From CAIWGV01 sp964515175 (GTDB taxonomy: Bacteria; Pseudomonadota; Alphaproteobacteria; UBA7879; UBA5542), in the NCBI GenBank assembly GCA_964515175.1, contig CAZEUR010000037.1, positions 1 to 11,674 of the forward strand: 11,674 bases of DNA, read 5' to 3'. The notes below the pieces were generated by a model. It was not told where the DNA came from, did not search any database, and saw only the letters and a program-made list of their open reading frames with translations. Position 1 is the first letter of the stretch, and each line of letters starts with the position of its first letter. The position numbers and the translations under genes are program-made. Below, one piece after another: positions 7,410-11,674 of the stretch.

Positions 7410-7496
7410 TAACATTATAGACGTTATGATAGTGATTCTATCAAATTAGAAAGACAATGTCTATGAGAGGGTTTTCGAGGAAAAAAGAATCTCTCA
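7410..7496. promoter_or_regulatory. Putative res site of transposon B
   Basis: Upstream of tnpR lies a cluster of dyads as expected for resolvase subsites: an imperfect CATTAT/GTTATG pair (7413-7428), TGATAG-N5-CTATCA (7427-7443), AGACA-A-TGTCT (7452-7462), and TGAGAG/CTCTCA (7464-7469 and 7491-7496). The TGTCT element resembles the outer half-sites of Tn3-type res. Subsite boundaries cannot be fixed by eye, and the tnpR promoter probably overlaps this region. Confidence 0.4.
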
Positions 7497-7554
7497 CAGA
7501 AGCAAGCCCTATTGAGATAACCATTTATTTTTAGAGAAGGAGGAGACTTATCAA

Positions 7555-8958
7555 CTAGTAAGGAGATGTTCTGGAACCAGATTGAGACTTCACAGCATCC
7601 ACTTGTGTATTAGGATCGCGGAATTCCCCATCTTTAAATTTTCTTTTATTTATAGATAACTTTTTCTTCCGGATAATCTGACTGACTTCTTCTGGAGAGA
7701 GCAACCTCCCTTCATAAAGAGTTCTGGTATCAACTCCATAATTATGCTTAATTACGGTTGTTCCTTTTAGTGGTCCGTGTCCCATATGGAAATTTGTAGC
7801 CTCAATGGATTCGTAAGGATAACCGTCCCTACTATCCAGCTCTTCTTTTTTTAGCCTCATTTTCATGGCTTCTTCCGCATCTTCTACAGCATATGAAGAT
7901 CCTACTATTTCCCTATAATCCCGAAAGTCTTCTCTGCTTAGGTCATGGCTCTCCGTCGTCATAACAGTTATCCCTAATTCTTTGCCAGCAGGGCAAGTAA
8001 GAACTGGAAAATCCCTATTATATGAAGGTTGAAATGCAATACACCTATACCTTTTTTCGGCTAGTTCCGACGAGAGCCTTTTAATATCCTTGGAATTTAA
8101 CCCAGAATGCAACTCCAATGCGCCATTGCGTTTATTTTTTATAAGTTCATCAAGATAAATTCCTCTTACAACAATTGGGACTTGAGCAAAAAAGCTCTCC
8201 AAGTATCTCATTTTTTGAATAAATCTTGGGATTCTAATTTCGATCGGTTGAATACTAGAATCTCCAATGTAACTTGGAGCCCGGGTACTATCAACAGCGG
8301 AAATTTTACATTTCCTTATGAATAAGAGTTTATCTTGTGTTTCTGCTGGAAGAGTTTCAATAATTCTATCTATATGCCCTAAAATATTATTCACAATAGT
8401 TTGAACTTTTTCACGTTTTTGTCTCATATCTCCAGAAGTGTCAGAAAAACCAATAGTTCTAAGTATGCCTGTTGGGAAAAAATGAATATTAAGGATTTCA
8501 ACTTCTGTAGGTTTTGCAGGAGGTTCAGAAGAAAAATCATTGCTATAGCGCCCAGAAGCAGGATCATATGAGCTGCGCATATAGGAGAGTGCTTCTAGCG
8601 ATCTAACAATGTAAGATCTTAAAGCTTTTTCCTGGCTGGGAGTCAAGTGTTGTAAAGAATCTTCAGGCTTAACTGGAAGTAACTCTTTTAGAATATCCTC
8701 AATGGTAAATAAAAGCTGTATCAAACGACCAGCCGGCATTTTTCTAAGAGCAGCTATTTCTTCATTAGTTACAGAAAATGATGATTCCCTTCTGAATCTT
8801 GCGGCCTCTATAAAAGGTATTTGATTTACCACGTTCTCCTGGAGTTCTACTGGTAGGGTGCTAAACCTTTTCGCAACCTCATCTTCTCTAGCAGCCCCAT
8901 TTGCATCACTTAAGACATAAAAAACGGCGAGAACCAAAAAAACGATATATCTTTTCAT
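7555..8958 (-). CDS. Sec-exported protein with an F-box-like segment, passenger of transposon B
   Basis: I do not recognise a family over the whole 467 aa. Residues 1-21 are a signal peptide: Lys2-Arg3, core YIVFLVLAVFYVL, and a cleavage site near ANG/AA at residues 21-22. Directly after it, residues about 35-57 read LPVELQENVVNQIPFIEAARFRR, which fits the LPxEL...I..(L/I)P....R.R pattern of F-box motifs. F-box proteins in amoeba symbionts and pathogens recruit the host SCF ubiquitin ligase, but no such role is shown here. The rest is a mixed globular protein with a basic C-terminus (IIRKKKLSINKRKFK). The ATG at 8958 is preferred over the TTG two codons upstream because AGAAGGA lies six bases before it. 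The gene sits between the resolvase and tnpA of transposon B and reads toward tnpR. Confidence 0.85.
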   Translation of the reverse strand: MKRYIVFLVLAVFYVLSDANGAAREDEVAKRFSTLPVELQENVVNQIPFIEAARFRRESSFSVTNEEIAALRKMPAGRLIQLLFTIEDILKELLPVKPEDSLQHLTPSQEKALRSYIVRSLEALSYMRSSYDPASGRYSNDFSSEPPAKPTEVEILNIHFFPTGILRTIGFSDTSGDMRQKREKVQTIVNNILGHIDRIIETLPAETQDKLLFIRKCKISAVDSTRAPSYIGDSSIQPIEIRIPRFIQKMRYLESFFAQVPIVVRGIYLDELIKNKRNGALELHSGLNSKDIKRLSSELAEKRYRCIAFQPSYNRDFPVLTCPAGKELGITVMTTESHDLSREDFRDYREIVGSSYAVEDAEEAMKMRLKKEELDSRDGYPYESIEATNFHMGHGPLKGTTVIKHNYGVDTRTLYEGRLLSPEEVSQIIRKKKLSINKRKFKDGEFRDPNTQVDAVKSQSGSRTSPY

Positions 8959-8964
8959 AGTCAA

Positions 8965-8971
8965 TCCTTCT
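8965..8971 (-). promoter_or_regulatory. Ribosome binding site that fixes the start of the transposon B passenger
   Basis: AGAAGGA on the minus strand ends six bases before the ATG at 8958. It abuts the in-frame TTG at 8964, which is therefore an unlikely start. Confidence 0.6.
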
Positions 8972-9066
8972 AGACCTCACTCGGGTCATTACACTGAATT
9001 TTAACAGAAAAATAAAAGGAACAAAAGTTACATCAGTCTTATATTATTAAATTCTCTCCCATATCC

Positions 9067-9096
9067 TTGACGTAAAATTTGAAAGTATTTTATATG
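9067..9096 (+). promoter_or_regulatory. Candidate promoter of tnpA (transposon B)
   Basis: TTGACG (9067-9072) matches five of six -35 bases. TATATG (9091-9096) follows after 18 bases as a moderate -10 box. Transcription would start about 35 bases before the tnpA ATG, with AGGAA (9129-9133) as the ribosome site six bases before it. Confidence 0.45.
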
Positions 9097-9139
9097 GGCA
9101 ACATCCTTATAGAAATTATTTTGTTAATAGGAACACCCT

Positions 9140-11674
9140 ATGTCCCGTCGATCCATCCTATCTATCCTTGAACGGGATAGGTTGCTGCAATTACCAGATG
9201 CTGAAGATGAGTGGATTCGGCAGTATACCTTTAGTGAGCATGACCTGTCGCTCATTCGACAGCGGCGTGGAGATCCCAATCGTCTAGGGTTTGCGGTACA
9301 GCTATGCTTGTTGCGTTTTCCAGGTCAGGGGTTGCTGACTGATACGTGCGTTCCTGTCTCTTTGTTAAGATGGGTTGGAAAACAACTACGTATCGATCCG
9401 GCCTGCTGGGCGCAATATTCTAAAAGAGAGGAAACCAGGCGCGAGCACCTTCTAGAACTCCGCTCCTATCTTGGCTTAAAACCCTTTGGTCTAGAAGATT
9501 TCAATAGGATCTTAGACACAGCCACGGAATTAGCTCTGCAGACAGACAAAGGTCTCTCGTTGGCTCAAAATATACTGAACGATATGCGGCACCAACGTTT
9601 GATCATTCCATCCCTCGATGTTGTAGAACGCATTTGTTCCGAGGCCATTACCCGAGCGAATAGGGATATCTATGCAGCCTTGATTGAGCCTTTATCAGAG
9701 GTCCATTTTGAACGCTTGGATGGACTCCTTAAGCTCAAAGACGATATCAAGATAACCTGGCTGTCTTGGCTAAGGCAGTCACCTTCCAAGCCGAATTCAA
9801 AATATATGCTGGAGCACATCAAACGTCTCAGAACCTTGAAGGACCTAGACCTTCCAGTTGGGATTGAGAAGAACATCCATCAAAACAGGCTCTTAAAAAT
9901 TGCTCGTGAAGGTGCACAGATGACGTCTGCTGACCTGGCTAGATTTGAGCCTCAACGACGCTATGCCACCTTGGTGACGTTGGTCTTGGAAGGAATAGCG
10001 ACTGTTACTGATGAAATCATTGATCTTCATGATCGTATTTTGGGAAAGGTCTTTAATACCGCTAAGAATAAGCATCAACAACAGTTTCAACTATCTGGTA
10101 AGTCCATTAATGCTAAGATGCGCTTCCATGGCCGCATAGGACAAATCCTATTGGAAGCCAGAGAAAATGGAAACGATCCGTTTGCAGCCATTGATTCCAT
10201 TATTCCTTGGGAAGAGTTTATCAAAACCATTAGAGAGACCCAAAGGCTCGCACAGCCAGAAGATTTTGATTTTCTATTTCTGGTCAAAGATAATCATGCA
10301 ACTCTTCGTCGATATGCCCCTCAGTTTCTTGATGTTCTCAAGCTCAGTTCATCAACCCCCAAAGGAGTTCTGGATGCCATCAAGGTTCTGCGCACAATGG
10401 ATGCTGAAAACCTGAAAAAGGTTCCTGCCAATGCACCAACAGAATTCGTCAAAAAGCGCTGGGAGAAGCTTGTTTTTACCGATAAAGGAATTGATCGGTG
10501 CTACTATGAACTCTGTGCGATGTCAGAGCTTAAAAATTCTCTGCGCTCTGGAGATGTGTGGGTGCAGGGCTCACGGCAGTTTAAAAACTTTAATGAATAT
10601 CTGGTTCCAGTCAAAAAGTTCGATACTCTCAAGTCAGAGCAGAAGCTGGCTCTTTCTGTGGAAACAGACTGCGAACAATATCTGCAAGAGCAGCTGCAGT
10701 TGTTAAAAGAACAGCTTGAGATAAGCAATCACCTAGCTGCAACTAACACTTTGCCAGATGCTGTCATTACCGAATCCAAACTGAAAATCACGCCTCTTAA
10801 AACAGTAGTCCCGGTGATTGCACAGAATCTGATCGATCGGATTTCTGGAATACTCCCTCGTGTTAAAATCACAGAACTTTTGCTAGAAGTTGATGAATGG
10901 ACTGGATTCACACGGCACTTTACTCATCTCAAAACTGGAGATGAAGCTAAGGATACAATAGCATTGCTAACAACGATTTTGTCGGATGGAATTAATCTTG
11001 GCATCACTAAAATGGCAGAATCATGTCCAGGAATGACACGTGCTAAACTGTCATGGCTATACGCCTGGCATATCCGCGATGAAACCTATTCTGCGGCTCT
11101 GGCAGAACTGGTTAATGCTCAATTTAGACAGCCTTTCGCCGAACATTGGGGTGATGGAACAACATCCTCTTCTGATGGTCAAAGATTTAAAACGGGCAAT
11201 CATGCTGGGAACAGTGGCCATATCAATCCAAAGTATGGGACAGATCCAGGAAAATTATTCTACACCCATATTTCTGATCAATACGCCCCTTTCAATTCTA
11301 AAGTGATCAACGTGGGCGTGAGGGATTCGACCTATGTGCTCGATGGACTTTTGTACCATGAATCAGATCTAAGGATTGAAGAGCATTATACCGACACGGC
11401 TGGATTTACGGATCACGTCTTTGCCTTGATGCATCTGTTAGGGTTTCGCTTTGCTCCCCGTATCCGCGATTTGAAGGACACAAAATTGTATATCCCCAAA
11501 GGAAAACTCAGCTACGATGCTCTTAAACCGATGATAGGAGGAACTCTAGACATTGCGCAGATTCGTTCTCATTGGGATGAAATTCTTCGTTTGAGCACTT
11601 CAATTAAACAAGGAACGGTCACAGCCTCTCTGATGCTTCGGAAGCTCAGTAGCTATCCCAGACAAAATGGTCTG
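9140..11674 (+). CDS. tnpA: Tn3-family transposase TnpA of transposon B (3' end beyond window)
   Basis: The frame is open from ATG 9140 to the window edge (845 codons) and encodes a replicative DDE transposase that acts on the 38-bp repeats. The N-terminus MSRRSILSILERDRLL, with YTFSEHDLSLIRQRRGDPNRLGFAVQLCLLRFPG, is the Tn3 N-terminal DNA-binding domain. LLLEVDEWTGFTRHF (Asp585) opens the conserved C-terminal domain. SSSDGQRF gives Asp679 and HYTDTAGFTDHVF gives Asp752, which fit the first two catalytic aspartates of Tn3 transposases (D679 and D751 in Tn4430, from memory). RFAPRIRDLKDTKLY and SSYPRQNGL follow as expected. About 140 residues with the catalytic Glu (in KGEARNALARA in relatives) lie outside. 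No frameshift or internal stop is visible. AGGAA six bases before the ATG supports the start. Confidence 0.95.
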   Translation, partial: MSRRSILSILERDRLLQLPDAEDEWIRQYTFSEHDLSLIRQRRGDPNRLGFAVQLCLLRFPGQGLLTDTCVPVSLLRWVGKQLRIDPACWAQYSKREETRREHLLELRSYLGLKPFGLEDFNRILDTATELALQTDKGLSLAQNILNDMRHQRLIIPSLDVVERICSEAITRANRDIYAALIEPLSEVHFERLDGLLKLKDDIKITWLSWLRQSPSKPNSKYMLEHIKRLRTLKDLDLPVGIEKNIHQNRLLKIAREGAQMTSADLARFEPQRRYATLVTLVLEGIATVTDEIIDLHDRILGKVFNTAKNKHQQQFQLSGKSINAKMRFHGRIGQILLEARENGNDPFAAIDSIIPWEEFIKTIRETQRLAQPEDFDFLFLVKDNHATLRRYAPQFLDVLKLSSSTPKGVLDAIKVLRTMDAENLKKVPANAPTEFVKKRWEKLVFTDKGIDRCYYELCAMSELKNSLRSGDVWVQGSRQFKNFNEYLVPVKKFDTLKSEQKLALSVETDCEQYLQEQLQLLKEQLEISNHLAATNTLPDAVITESKLKITPLKTVVPVIAQNLIDRISGILPRVKITELLLEVDEWTGFTRHFTHLKTGDEAKDTIALLTTILSDGINLGITKMAESCPGMTRAKLSWLYAWHIRDETYSAALAELVNAQFRQPFAEHWGDGTTSSSDGQRFKTGNHAGNSGHINPKYGTDPGKLFYTHISDQYAPFNSKVINVGVRDSTYVLDGLLYHESDLRIEEHYTDTAGFTDHVFALMHLLGFRFAPRIRDLKDTKLYIPKGKLSYDALKPMIGGTLDIAQIRSHWDEILRLSTSIKQGTVTASLMLRKLSSYPRQNGL

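Larger units (their letters stand above)
8965..9139. other. Divergent promoter region between the passenger and tnpA of transposon B
   Basis: These 175 AT-rich bases hold both upstream regions. Toward the passenger a TAAAAT-like -10 box lies at 9003-8998, with only a poor TTTGTT -35 match before it. Toward tnpA there is a better promoter candidate at 9067-9096. I see no resolvase-type dyads here, which suggests that res stayed with tnpR. Confidence 0.45.
6786..11674 (+). mobile_element. Tn3-family transposon B with a secreted-protein gene between tnpR and tnpA (right end outside window)
   Basis: The order is left repeat, tnpR (minus), putative res region, passenger (minus), tnpA (plus). Divergent tnpR and tnpA are the Tn3 arrangement, where they normally share a short res/promoter region. 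Here about 1.74 kb separate their starts, because a passenger gene sits between them. All genes in the visible part are open and have plausible starts, so the element may be active. The right repeat is not in the window. Confidence 0.85.

Noticed and set aside
7557..7612. Plus-strand AAGGAG followed by ATG at 7565 with a 15-codon frame
   Set aside because: The ribosome site touches the ATG, the frame stops after 15 codons, and it lies within the 3' end of the minus-strand passenger gene.
9670..11306. Several 60-90 codon frames on both strands
   Set aside because: All lie in the single open transposase frame from 9140 to the window end, which has clear Tn3 motifs throughout.

Overview
The window looks like part of a heavily transposon-invaded accessory region, such as a degraded conjugative element. 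It probably comes from an AT-rich Gram-negative bacterium. The C-terminal part of an F-type TraD coupling protein, a DUF1016/YhcG-type nuclease gene, several nested mobile elements and two Sec-exported proteins of unknown family fit host-associated bacteria with decaying conjugative elements, such as Rickettsiales or Holosporales-like protist symbionts. That assignment is an inference; no rRNA or marker gene is present.

Layout from left to right. Positions 1-55 are the end of an insertion sequence that has landed in a Tn3-family transposase gene. Positions 56-4848 are the rest of Tn3 element A: a truncated tnpA (minus), tnpR (minus, start/stop overlap with tnpA), a 192-bp gap where res would be expected, a 653-aa signal-peptide protein (plus), and a 38-bp terminal inverted repeat at 4811-4848. 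Element A is inserted in traD, whose C-terminal part resumes at 4849 and ends at 5372. The backbone continues with an intact DUF1016 nuclease gene (5465-6520) and a remnant of an IS982-like transposase (about 6583-6785). At 6786 Tn3 element B begins with a canonical 38-bp repeat (GGGG...TAAG, 6786-6823). It then has a resolvase (minus), a putative res region, a 467-aa signal-peptide protein (minus), and a tnpA on the plus strand that is open to the window edge, where the last catalytic residue and the right repeat are missing.

The main point is the cargo. Two Tn3-family elements with different gene order each carry a single gene for a Sec-exported protein with no recognisable enzyme domain. 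One (element B) has an F-box-like segment just after its signal peptide. I infer that these transposons may move secreted, possibly host-directed proteins between replicons. The transposition modules are recognised from conserved motifs; the cargo functions are not known.

A second notable signal lies in the DUF1016 gene. A GC-rich, nearly perfect palindrome occurs twice, 108 bp apart and in the same reading frame, each time encoding the decapeptide IVATLSRQLS. The two copies match at 29 of 30 bases, in a gene that is otherwise AT-rich.
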